A stretch of DNA of 5,361 nucleotides from Pseudomonadota bacterium. GTDB taxonomy: Bacteria > Pseudomonadota > Gammaproteobacteria > Burkholderiales > Thiobacillaceae. Positions 1 to 5,361 of the stretch are shown here, in pieces. A program made the position numbers and the translations under genes. The stretch's first letter is position 1; each line of letters opens with the position of its first letter. The stretch is from the NCBI GenBank assembly GCA_021791235.1, contig JAJYXA010000592.1, forward strand, positions 1 to 5,361, read 5' to 3'. Under the pieces are notes generated by a model. The model ran no database searches. It was given only the letters and a program-made list of their open reading frames with translations, and was not told the DNA's origin.

Positions 1-616
1 CCTCATCGCCAAGGGCGCGGTCGACGGCCCGCACTACGAAGCCAAGAACCGCGCCTTCTACGAGGACTACAAGGCCGGACGGCTCGACATCTACGCGTTC
101 CTGGCGTTTGCCCTGCGTCCGCTCGCCACCCATACGCGCGAACAGCTCGACGCCTGGCACGCCGAATACATGGAAACACGCATCAAGCCGATGATCACCC
201 AGGCCGCGCGCGACCTCGTCAACAAACACCTCAACGAGGCCGACCTGGTCGCCGTCATCACTGCCACCAACAGCTTCGTCACCGGCCCGATCGCGAAGGA
301 ATTCGGCATCTCGAACCTGATCGCCACCGACCCCGAGGAAATCGACGGCCGTTTCACCGGCGAAGTCGCCGGCACGCCCTGCTTCCGCGAAGGCAAGGTC
401 GTCCGTCTCGAGCACTTCCTCGAAGCCCACGGCACGCAGCTGGATTGCCTCAGCACCAGCTGGTTCTACAGCGACTCGCACAACGACCTGCCGCTGCTGG
501 AAAAGGTGAAGCATCCGATCGCCGTCGACCCCGACCCCACCTTGCGCGCGCACGCCGAAGCCAGGAACTGGCCGGTGATCTCGCTGCGCCAGCCCGTTTT
601 ACAAGGAAGCAGCTGA
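1..616 (+). CDS. HAD-IB family phosphatase (SerB-like), 5' end outside window
   Basis: This is the C-terminal 204 residues of a HAD-superfamily subfamily IB hydrolase, read in frame from base 2. Visible motifs are motif II (ITATNSF; Thr at visible residue 87), the motif III lysine (EGK, residue 132) and motif IV (YSDSHNDLPLL, residues 156-166) with the Mg-binding acidic residues. Residues 20-60 look like the helical cap. The nucleophile motif DxDxT is missing only because the gene starts before the window; about 20-30 residues should be absent. Family members are soluble Mg-dependent phosphomonoesterases that act through a phospho-aspartate. The closest named relatives are phosphoserine phosphatase-like proteins, but the substrate cannot be told from sequence. 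The stop overlaps the next ATG by one base (TGATG), so the two genes are probably co-transcribed and translationally coupled. The family call is secure; the substrate is unknown. Confidence 0.93.
   Translation, partial: LIAKGAVDGPHYEAKNRAFYEDYKAGRLDIYAFLAFALRPLATHTREQLDAWHAEYMETRIKPMITQAARDLVNKHLNEADLVAVITATNSFVTGPIAKEFGISNLIATDPEEIDGRFTGEVAGTPCFREGKVVRLEHFLEAHGTQLDCLSTSWFYSDSHNDLPLLEKVKHPIAVDPDPTLRAHAEARNWPVISLRQPVLQGSS
603..609 (+). promoter_or_regulatory. Ribosome binding site for the PDC-sensor gene
   Basis: AAGGAAG lies six bases before the ATG at 616, inside the last codons of the HAD gene. It fixes the start of the downstream gene at 616, although the reading frame stays open upstream to an earlier ATG at 445. 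Confidence 0.7.
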
Positions 617-1623
617 TGCAGTTCGCCGTCCAGAATCGCGCGTCCAAGCCGGCGCCCACCACCCTGGCTGAAAGCGTCGCCCATCAACGCGACGTCCTGG
701 CCAATCTGCTGCGCGAACCGCTGGCGCTGGCGGCGCAGGCCTGCAGCCGGGCCTGGCCCAGCCGCGCCGGGCTCAATGCCGCGCTGACGCATGCGCTGAA
801 GGAACTGCCCGCCTGCAAGTACATGTATGCGATGGATACCCAGGCGGTCCAGCTCTCCGACAACACCAGCCACGAGGGCCTGATCGAGATCGACTACGGG
901 CGCGACCGCTCCAACCGCCCCTACATGAACGAAGCGGTGCCGAACCAGGGCTTCCTGCTGTCGCAGGCCTACATCAGCCTGCGCGCCAAGCGGCCGTCGC
1001 TCACCGCGATCCAGATCGTGCGCGACGACGACGGGCGGGTGCTCGGTTTCGTCGGCGCCGACTTCGACCTGCGCGACCTGCCGATCACCGGCAAACTGTA
1101 CGACGAACCCACCTACTGGCGGCAGATCAAGGGCGACCCGGCGATCCGCGGCGCGGTGTTCCACCAGACCCGCAGCGACAGCCAGATGGACCTGAACCTC
1201 GACACCGTGCTGGGCGTGATGGAGGAACTGATGACCGATCGCGGCATCTTCCACGGCAAGCTGCATTTTTCCAGCAGCCGCGCAACGATCTGGCTGGTCG
1301 ACGATCCGTATCGCTACCGCCTGCTCGACATCCACGCGCTCACCGACCCCGACACCTGCCTGATTTATCCGCGCCACCCCTACCCGACCGACGCAGTGGT
1401 GCCCAAGGACAGAATCCGCCCGGTACTCGATGGCCTGCGTGCGCTGCGCTTCATGGACGAGACCTTCTACCTGCGTGCCGGTTCGCTCAACATCTTCAAC
1501 GGCATGGTCGGCCTCACCTTCTCGTGCGACGGTTCGCACTACCTGCCGTGGGACGAGTTTCTGAGCAAGGGCTACGATTTCTGGGCAGCAAGCAATCCGG
1601 CGGGGCCGAGCTGCCCGGTCTGA
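616..1623 (+). CDS. Soluble PDC/Cache-like sensor domain protein
   Basis: This is a 335-residue protein with no signal peptide and no membrane helix. Residues 1-65 are Ala/Leu/Arg-rich and probably helical. Residues 66-157 resemble a PDC/Cache sensor fold: DRSNRPYM (97-104), SQAYI (116-120), the strand PSLTAIQIV (127-135), then DGRVLGFVGADFDL (139-152), which matches the 'G.v.GvvG.DidL' end of Cache domains. Conserved Arg101, Tyr103, Tyr119 and Asp149 sit where Cache domains bind small ligands such as amino acids. Residues 158-335 match no domain I recognise, and no kinase, GGDEF, EAL, HTH or methyl-accepting region is evident. Cache domains are usually extracytoplasmic, so a cytosolic stand-alone form is unusual. 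The start at 616 is chosen because of the SD at 603-609 and the TGATG overlap with the HAD gene. Its role and ligand are unknown; a regulator of a partner protein is only a guess. Confidence 0.82.
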   Translation: MQFAVQNRASKPAPTTLAESVAHQRDVLANLLREPLALAAQACSRAWPSRAGLNAALTHALKELPACKYMYAMDTQAVQLSDNTSHEGLIEIDYGRDRSNRPYMNEAVPNQGFLLSQAYISLRAKRPSLTAIQIVRDDDGRVLGFVGADFDLRDLPITGKLYDEPTYWRQIKGDPAIRGAVFHQTRSDSQMDLNLDTVLGVMEELMTDRGIFHGKLHFSSSRATIWLVDDPYRYRLLDIHALTDPDTCLIYPRHPYPTDAVVPKDRIRPVLDGLRALRFMDETFYLRAGSLNIFNGMVGLTFSCDGSHYLPWDEFLSKGYDFWAASNPAGPSCPV

Positions 1624-1671
1624 CACCGGCCGCGAGGCGGCACCACGCTGCTGCCGGATGCATGGCCACAA

Positions 1672-1701
1672 AAAAACCCGCCAGTCGAACGGCGGGTTTT
1701 T
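1672..1701. terminator. Bidirectional Rho-independent terminator between convergent genes
   Basis: The arms at 1672-1682 and 1691-1701 are perfect reverse complements (11 bp: five A-T pairs plus a CCCGCC/GGCGGG core) around an 8-base loop. The + strand reads into a T5 run (1697-1701). On the - strand the A7 run at 1670-1676 becomes T7. It lies 48 bases after the PDC gene stop and 18 bases beyond the PEP-CTERM gene stop, so it can end transcription from both sides. Confidence 0.9.
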
Positions 1702-1719
1702 GCCATCCGAGTGACAGGC

Positions 1720-2544
1720 TTAACCGGTCACCTGTCCTCGCCTGCCCTTCAGGCGCAAGCCCATCAGGCCAAGGCCCGCGAGCAGCATGATCCATTCGCC
1801 CGGCTCGGGCACGGAAGACGCCATCGTCAGCGTGTCGCCACCGTTCAGCCCGATGTCGAAAGTGGCGGTATTGAAGAAATCCGCGGTTCCGCTGTTGCCG
1901 CCCGCACCTGTCAGGAGCACCGCCCCGATATAGAAAGACGTGTCGTAAGTGAAGCCAAAATTGCCGCTATAGGCCTTGTTGATCAGTTTGCTTCCCCCCG
2001 AGGTCACGCCGTCCACATAGGAGGCCAGAACAGTCGCGCCGGTCGATGCTTCGAACGCACTAAGCTGGGTATTGAGCCAGGTCGTCGTATTCAAAGCGGT
2101 CAGCGTGGAGAAGTCGATGTTGTAGCTGGTCGGCAGGCTGCTGGAAATGACCAGCGCATAGCCCACTCCAGCCCCGGCAAGACCGCTGGAAGCCAGACTG
2201 CCATCCAGTGCAGCGGAGAAGCTCGCGCTGCCGCTCCCCGTCCCCCCACTGATCGTGTACTGGTCCCACCACAGGCTGCCGGCATACGCCAGCACATTGG
2301 ACGTCGTCCCGCTAGTGGCGTGGTTGACGCCGTAATTGGTCTGCGCGCTGGCCGAGTAGCCTGTACCACTGACGCTTGCCGGCGAGGTGTCATACGCCCA
2401 ATTGGTCGTTGTCCCCGCAACGGTGGTCACCCCCGCGCCAGAAATCAGGCCATAGTCCGGGAGCGCAGCTGAAGATACGGGTGCATGTAAGGTCAGGACG
2501 CCCGCAAGCAGCGTCGCCGCCACCAATGCATGTGACATTTTCAT
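1720..2544 (-). CDS. PEP-CTERM sorting domain-containing secreted protein
   Basis: This is a 274-residue exported protein. The N-terminus (1-26) is a Sec signal peptide: Lys2, a hydrophobic core ALVAATLLAGVLTL, and a likely cleavage after SSA26 or AA27. The mature part is rich in Ser, Thr, Gly, Ala and Asn, has no cysteine, and matches no enzyme family I know. The C-terminus has the full PEP-CTERM tripartite signal: VPEPGEW (245-251), a short hydrophobic helix (252-265) and a basic cluster KGRR (266-269). In this system an exosortase of the EpsH/XrtA type cleaves at PEP after export, and the proteins are usually linked to exopolysaccharide or biofilm. No exosortase is in the window. The ATG at 2544 is chosen because of the perfect AGGAGG six bases ahead; an upstream in-frame ATG at 2661 would put about 39 uncharacteristic residues before the signal peptide. 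The gene is monocistronic and convergent with the PDC gene. The sorting class is certain; the biochemical role is unknown. Confidence 0.92.
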   Translation of the reverse strand: MKMSHALVAATLLAGVLTLHAPVSSAALPDYGLISGAGVTTVAGTTTNWAYDTSPASVSGTGYSASAQTNYGVNHATSGTTSNVLAYAGSLWWDQYTISGGTGSGSASFSAALDGSLASSGLAGAGVGYALVISSSLPTSYNIDFSTLTALNTTTWLNTQLSAFEASTGATVLASYVDGVTSGGSKLINKAYSGNFGFTYDTSFYIGAVLLTGAGGNSGTADFFNTATFDIGLNGGDTLTMASSVPEPGEWIMLLAGLGLMGLRLKGRRGQVTG

Positions 2545-2550
2545 TGTGTT

Positions 2551-2556
2551 CCTCCT
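2551..2556 (-). promoter_or_regulatory. Shine-Dalgarno of the PEP-CTERM gene
   Basis: On the - strand this reads AGGAGG, a full consensus Shine-Dalgarno, followed by six bases and the ATG at 2544. It decides the start against ATG 2538 (12 bases away) and the more upstream ATG at 2661. It predicts efficient translation. Confidence 0.85.
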
Positions 2557-2593
2557 CTGGTGATTTATTTTTTGTGCAGCACCGACGGTTTTA

Positions 2594-2609
2594 AGCAAAA
2601 AACACTCCA
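2594..2609 (-). promoter_or_regulatory. Candidate sigma-54 (-24/-12) promoter of the PEP-CTERM gene
   Basis: The - strand reads TGGAGTGTTTTTTGCT. Against the RpoN consensus TGGCACG-N4-TTGCW it keeps the invariant GG and GC at the required ten-base separation, plus the leading T, the G of the first block and TTGCT: 9 of 12 defined positions. The predicted transcription start is near 2583, giving a leader of about 40 bases that contains the AGGAGG. PEP-CTERM genes have been linked to RpoN control through the PrsK/PrsR two-component system, which makes this placement meaningful. The three CAC positions (AGT here) do not match. Confidence 0.55.
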
Positions 2610-2653
2610 CATTTGCACCCTCTTGTTTATTAATGAAATTTATTGATCCTGGC

Positions 2654-2663
2654 GGATGCATCC
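2654..2663. promoter_or_regulatory. Perfect 10-bp palindrome, possible activator site
   Basis: GGATGCATCC is a perfect dyad centred about 75 bases upstream of the start predicted from the sigma-54-like element, within the range used by enhancer-binding proteins. CTGG (2649-2652) and CCAG (2662-2665) add a second short inverted repeat, and T7 follows at 2666-2672. I know of no regulator with this exact site. The alternative is a weak hairpin with a T-run on the + strand, but no + strand gene precedes it. Confidence 0.3.
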
Positions 2664-2836
2664 AGTTTTTTTGTAAAGAAACCCGACTCCCTTTTCCTCA
2701 AAAAGGCCGTTATTCACCCTTTTAGATGTAAAAAATTCCGACAACCACCAGGAACAAAGGGCCGAGGGCAACGGCTGACAGGGGGTGTACACGAGCGCTG
2801 CATGACCCCTAGCAAGAACCTGTTCAGGGTTCGGGG

Positions 2837-2866
2837 TTGAAGCACAAGCCTCCCGTGGCGGATAAT
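2837..2866 (+). promoter_or_regulatory. Candidate sigma-70 promoter of the rsx operon
   Basis: TTGAAG (2837-2842), an 18-base spacer and GATAAT (2861-2866) match the consensus at 4/6 and 5/6. Transcription would begin near 2873, about 19 bases before the TTG start of rsxA. If it is real, the ATG at 2865 lies inside the -10 box and cannot be the start codon for this transcript. Confidence 0.45.
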
Positions 2867-2891
2867 GCGCCATCGCGTCGGGCTGCCTGCT

Positions 2892-3467
2892 TTGGAAACC
2901 TACATCCTCATCCTCATTTCCACGGTGTTCGTGAACAACATCGTGATGGCCAAGATCCTTGGCCTGTGCCCCTTCATGGGCGTGTCGAAAAAACTGGAAG
3001 CCGCGATCGGCATGGGGCTGGCGACGACCTTCGTGCTGACGCTGGCCTCCGGCGCAAGCTACCTCATCAACGAATACCTGCTTGGCCCCGAGTTGTTCTA
3101 CCTGCGCACGCTGTCGTTCATTGTGGTGATTGCCGGGATCGTGCAATTCACCGAGATGTTCATCCAGAAATCCAGCCCGGTGCTGTATCAGGTGCTGGGC
3201 ATCTACCTGCCGCTGATCACCACCAACTGCGCGGTGCTGGGGATTCCGCTGCTGAACGTGCAGGCGCAGCACAACTTCGTCGAATCGCTGTTTTTCGGCG
3301 CCGGCGGTGCGCTCGGCTTCACCCTGGTGCTGATCCTGTTCGCCGGCATCCGCGAACGGCTGGAGACGTGTGACATTCCGGCGCCGTTCAAGGGCTCCAG
3401 CATCGCGATGATCACCGCCGGGCTGATGTCGCTGGCCTTCATGGGCTTCTCCGGATTGGTGAAGTGA
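2892..3467 (+). CDS. rsxA: Electron transport complex subunit RsxA/RnfA
   Basis: An integral inner-membrane subunit of the Rnf/Rsx complex, homologous to NqrE, with about six hydrophobic helices. From TTG 2892 it is 191 residues, against 193 in E. coli. Near-identical blocks include [14 protein letters not shown] (23-36), [13 protein letters not shown] (41-53), [11 protein letters not shown] (107-117) and the C-terminal [18 protein letters not shown]. Cys26 and Cys113 match the cysteines that hold an iron-sulfur cluster at the RnfA-RnfE interface in the membrane. The TTG start is chosen because it gives METY, aligned with the M-x-x-Y start of E. coli RsxA. The ATG at 2865 would add nine residues (MRHRVGLPA) with no counterpart and overlaps the candidate -10 box. 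Neither start has a convincing Shine-Dalgarno. It is the first gene of the operon and overlaps rsxB by one base. Confidence 0.95.
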   Translation: METYILILISTVFVNNIVMAKILGLCPFMGVSKKLEAAIGMGLATTFVLTLASGASYLINEYLLGPELFYLRTLSFIVVIAGIVQFTEMFIQKSSPVLYQVLGIYLPLITTNCAVLGIPLLNVQAQHNFVESLFFGAGGALGFTLVLILFAGIRERLETCDIPAPFKGSSIAMITAGLMSLAFMGFSGLVK

Positions 3468-4018
3468 TGTTCACTGCCATTCTGGTGATGGTCGGCATCG
3501 CCGTCGTGACCGGCCTGATACTGGGCTGGTCGGCGATCCGCTTCAAGGTGGAAGGCAATCCGCTGGCGGAAAAGATCGACGCCATCCTGCCGCAGACGCA
3601 GTGCGGCCAGTGCGGCTTTCCCGGCTGCCGGCCCTATGCCGAGGCGATCGCCAAGGGCGAAGCCGACATCAACCAGTGTCCCCCCGGCGGCGAGGAGGGG
3701 GTAAAGAAGCTGGCCGATCTGCTGGGGATCGAGCCCAAGTCCCTGGATGAAACCCACGGCACGCCCAAGCCGAAATCGGTCGCCTTCATCGACGAGCAGA
3801 CCTGCATCGGCTGCACCCTGTGCATCCAGGCCTGCCCGGTCGACGCGATTTCCGGTGCCGCCAAGCAGATGCACACCATCATCGCTGCCGAATGCACCGG
3901 CTGCGAGCTATGCCTGCCGCCCTGCCCGGTCGACTGCATCTCGATGGTGCCCATCGCCGAGGATCTGCCGCACTGGAAATGGAAGCATCCGGTGATTGAA
4001 CTGAAGCGCGTCGCATAG
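3467..4018 (+). CDS. rsxB: Electron transport complex subunit RsxB/RnfB (ferredoxin-type)
   Basis: The iron-sulfur subunit of Rnf/Rsx, 183 residues (192 in E. coli). Residues 3-20 form an N-terminal membrane anchor. A [4Fe-4S] domain follows with CGQCGFPGC and a distal Cys (Cys46, 49, 54, 71). Then come two ferredoxin-type [4Fe-4S] motifs, C-x2-C-x2-C-x3-CP, at 113-124 and 143-154. It relays electrons between the RnfC side, cytosolic ferredoxin and the membrane subunits. The ATG at 3467 shares one base with the rsxA stop (TGATG); an in-frame GTG three bases earlier is possible and would add one Met. GGTGA at 3458-3462 may serve as a weak ribosome site, so translation is probably coupled to rsxA. 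The protein lacks the His-rich C-terminal tail of E. coli RsxB but all cluster ligands are present. Confidence 0.96.
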   Translation: MFTAILVMVGIAVVTGLILGWSAIRFKVEGNPLAEKIDAILPQTQCGQCGFPGCRPYAEAIAKGEADINQCPPGGEEGVKKLADLLGIEPKSLDETHGTPKPKSVAFIDEQTCIGCTLCIQACPVDAISGAAKQMHTIIAAECTGCELCLPPCPVDCISMVPIAEDLPHWKWKHPVIELKRVA

Positions 4019-4021
4019 GAA
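4017..4021 (+). promoter_or_regulatory. Ribosome binding site of rsxC
   Basis: AGGAA overlaps the rsxB stop codon (TAG, 4016-4018) and lies five bases before the rsxC ATG at 4027, consistent with coupled translation in one operon. Confidence 0.7.
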
Positions 4022-4026
4022 ACCCC

Positions 4027-5361
4027 ATGAGTCGCGAACTGTTCAAATTCAAGGGCGGGGTGCACCCGCCCGAGCACAAGGCGGAATCGAACGCGCGTCC
4101 GGTTCACGCCGCACCGCTGCCCCGGAAACTGGTCATCCCGCTGCGCCAGCACATCGGCAACCCGGCCAAGCCGGTGGTCGAGGTCGGCGATCACGTGAAG
4201 AAAGGCCAGATGATCGCCGCGGCCGACGGTGCCATCTCGACTGCGGTCCATGCCTCCAGTTCGGGCACCGTCACGGCCATCGACCTGCAGCCGGTTCCCC
4301 ATGTCTCCGGCCTGCCCGACCTGTGCATCACGATCGAAACCGACGGCCGCGACGAATGGATCACCCACGCGCCGCTCGATTACCGGGCGATGGCACCGGA
4401 CGAACTGCGCATGAAACTGCGCGACCTGGGGCTGGCTGGCCTCGGCGGCGCGGTGTTCCCCACCGGGGCCAAGCTCAACCCCGGCGCCTCCGGCCACTGC
4501 CCCACCCTGATCATCAACGGCGGCGAATGCGAACCGTGGATCACCTGCGACGACGTGCTGATGCGCCACCACGCCGACGAAATCCTGCAGGGCGTGGCGG
4601 TGATGCGCCATCTGATGGGCAGCACCGAAATCCTCGTCGGCATCGAGGACAACAAGCCGGAGGCCATCGCCGCGATGCAGGCCGCTGCAGACCGCCTGGA
4701 CTTTGCCGTGGAAATCGTCACCGTGCCGACGCTCTATCCCAGCGGCGGCGCCAAGCAGATGACCGAGATTCTCACCGGCAAGCAGGTGCCCTCCGGCAAG
4801 CGCTCCACCGACGTCGGCCTCCAGGTGTTCAACGTCGGCACCGCGTATGCGCTGGCGCGCGCGGTGCATCATGGCGAGCCGCTGATCTCGCGGTTGGTCA
4901 CCGTGACCGGCCACGTGCTGCGCCCGCAGAATTTCGAGGTGCTGATCGGCACGCCGATGCACGCGCTGATCACGCTGGCGGGCGACCGCGACGGCACCAC
5001 CGGCGTGCTGATGGGCGGGCCGATGATGGGCATGCCGATGCCGAACCTCGACGTGCCGGTGGTCAAGGCCACCAACTGCCTCCTGGTGAAATCGAAGGAA
5101 TTGTTCCCGCCGCTGCCGAAAGCGCTGCCGTGCATCCGCTGCACCCGCTGTGCCGACGCATGCCCGGCCGAGCTGCAGCCGCAGGAGCTGTTCCGTTTCG
5201 CCAAGGTGGGCGACTTCGGCCGCGCACAGGAATACCACCTGTTCGACTGCATCGAATGCGGCTGCTGCAGCTACGTCTGCCCCAGCCATATCCCGCTGGT
5301 CGATTTCTATCGCTACGCCAAGAGCGAAATCTGGGCGCACGAAAAGGACAAGCGTGCCGCC
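4027..5361 (+). CDS. rsxC: Electron transport complex subunit RsxC/RnfC, 3' end outside window
   Basis: The peripheral NADH- and FMN-binding subunit of Rnf/Rsx, open for 445 codons to the window edge with no stop. In order: an RnfC barrel-sandwich N-terminus (FKGGVHPPEHK, 8-18 region), a NuoF-like nucleotide/FMN region with LGGAVFPTGAKL (139-150) and NGGECEPWITCDD (164-176), an SLBB-like region around 299-340 (GTPMHALI; GGPMMG), and two [4Fe-4S] motifs, Cys369/372/375/379-Pro and Cys408/411/414/418-Pro. It takes electrons from NADH and passes them towards RsxB or the membrane flavins. Trp171 stands where many homologs have Tyr (CEPY). The conserved core is complete at the edge; what is missing is the C-terminal tail, which is short in many bacteria and long with Ala/Lys-rich repeats in E. 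coli (740 residues in total). rsxD, rsxG and rsxE are expected next. Confidence 0.95.
   Translation, partial: MSRELFKFKGGVHPPEHKAESNARPVHAAPLPRKLVIPLRQHIGNPAKPVVEVGDHVKKGQMIAAADGAISTAVHASSSGTVTAIDLQPVPHVSGLPDLCITIETDGRDEWITHAPLDYRAMAPDELRMKLRDLGLAGLGGAVFPTGAKLNPGASGHCPTLIINGGECEPWITCDDVLMRHHADEILQGVAVMRHLMGSTEILVGIEDNKPEAIAAMQAAADRLDFAVEIVTVPTLYPSGGAKQMTEILTGKQVPSGKRSTDVGLQVFNVGTAYALARAVHHGEPLISRLVTVTGHVLRPQNFEVLIGTPMHALITLAGDRDGTTGVLMGGPMMGMPMPNLDVPVVKATNCLLVKSKELFPPLPKALPCIRCTRCADACPAELQPQELFRFAKVGDFGRAQEYHLFDCIECGCCSYVCPSHIPLVDFYRYAKSEIWAHEKDKRAA

Larger units (their letters stand above)
2545..2891. other. Divergent intergenic region between the PEP-CTERM gene and rsxA
   Basis: About 350 bases without a convincing gene, clearly richer in A and T than the flanking coding DNA. 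It must carry the promoters of both divergent transcripts. I can place a sigma-54-like element and SD near the PEP-CTERM side, a palindrome at 2654-2663, another dyad GTGTACAC at 2785-2792 next to AGCGCT (2794-2799), and a sigma-70-like promoter next to rsxA. The middle (2673-2780) has A/T runs but no structure I can name. Short open frames here lack good ribosome sites and protein-like composition. Confidence 0.7.

Noticed and set aside
445..615. Upstream ATG extension of the PDC-sensor gene
   Set aside because: It would overlap the HAD gene by over 170 bases with Arg/Ala-rich sequence; the ATG at 616 has an SD and a one-base stop/start overlap.
1637..1657. Small hairpin CGGCA/TGCCG after the PDC gene stop
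   Set aside because: Five-base stem with a nine-base loop and no T-run; the strong terminator just downstream explains transcript ending.
1655..1663. CGGATGCAT repeated at 2653-2661, on both sides of the PEP-CTERM gene, as possible target-site duplication
   Set aside because: Only nine bases, no transposase or terminal inverted repeats, and the copies are not at matching positions relative to the gene; most likely chance.
466..1671. Long open frame on the - strand (401 codons) opposite the PDC-sensor gene
   Set aside because: Low-complexity Val/Ala/Gln/His-rich product, no ribosome site, and it runs through the terminator; a GC-rich shadow frame.
1711..2472. + strand open frame antisense to the PEP-CTERM gene
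   Set aside because: The - strand frame has a signal peptide, consensus SD and PEP-CTERM tail; this one has Arg/Gln-rich random-like sequence and begins beyond the terminator.
2643..2840. Small + strand open frame (65 codons) in the intergenic region
   Set aside because: No ribosome site, no protein-like composition, and it overlaps predicted regulatory elements.
2855..2870. TGGCGG...GC resemblance to a sigma-54 site before rsxA
   Set aside because: The -12 block lacks TT (ATGCGC), and the same bases fit a sigma-70 -10 box better.
2640..3272. - strand open frame covering the intergenic region and the start of rsxA
   Set aside because: It overlaps highly conserved RsxA coding sequence, and its product looks like a reverse-frame translation (Gln/His/Arg-rich).
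3634..5340. Long open frame on the - strand (568 codons) opposite rsxB and rsxC
   Set aside because: It is antisense to two unmistakable iron-sulfur proteins. Its product is a His/Arg/Ala/Gly-rich string typical of the reverse frame of GC-rich genes, with no domain.

Overview
This is a GC-rich chromosomal window, most likely from a betaproteobacterium. The basis is the combination of an Rnf/Rsx electron-transport operon, a PEP-CTERM (exosortase-sorted) surface protein and a HAD-IB phosphatase of the kind common in that class. A Thiobacillus/Nitrosomonadales-like organism is my best guess. The genus is inferred from gene content and protein style, not from a marker gene.

Layout. Bases 1-616 hold the 3' part of a HAD-IB phosphatase on the + strand. 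It overlaps by one base (TGATG) a gene for a soluble PDC/Cache-like sensor protein (616-1623). A strong hairpin at 1672-1701 is placed to terminate both this pair and the convergent gene on the - strand (1720-2544), which encodes a secreted Ser/Thr/Gly-rich protein with a C-terminal PEP-CTERM sorting tail. A relatively AT-rich intergenic stretch (2545-2891) separates it from the divergent + strand operon rsxA-rsxB-rsxC (2892 to the end of the window). RsxC is cut off by the window edge.

How the genes work together. RsxA, RsxB and RsxC are three of the six subunits of the Rnf/Rsx membrane complex, which couples NADH:ferredoxin electron transfer to an ion gradient, or reduces SoxR in enterics. 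rsxD, rsxG and rsxE would be expected downstream. The HAD and PDC proteins are probably co-translated but have no known joint function. The PEP-CTERM gene is a single-gene unit. The exosortase that would process it is not in the window.

The most interesting signals are regulatory. A well-placed sigma-54-type -24/-12 element lies in front of the PEP-CTERM gene, with a perfect 10-bp dyad about 75 bases upstream of the predicted transcription start. A good sigma-70-type promoter lies in front of rsxA, and its -10 box overlaps the ATG a gene finder would naturally choose, which favours an internal TTG start. I found no RNA genes, CRISPR arrays, insertion sequences or evidence of a wholly new system. 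The least characterised protein is the cytosolic PDC/Cache-like protein with no membrane anchor and no recognisable output domain.
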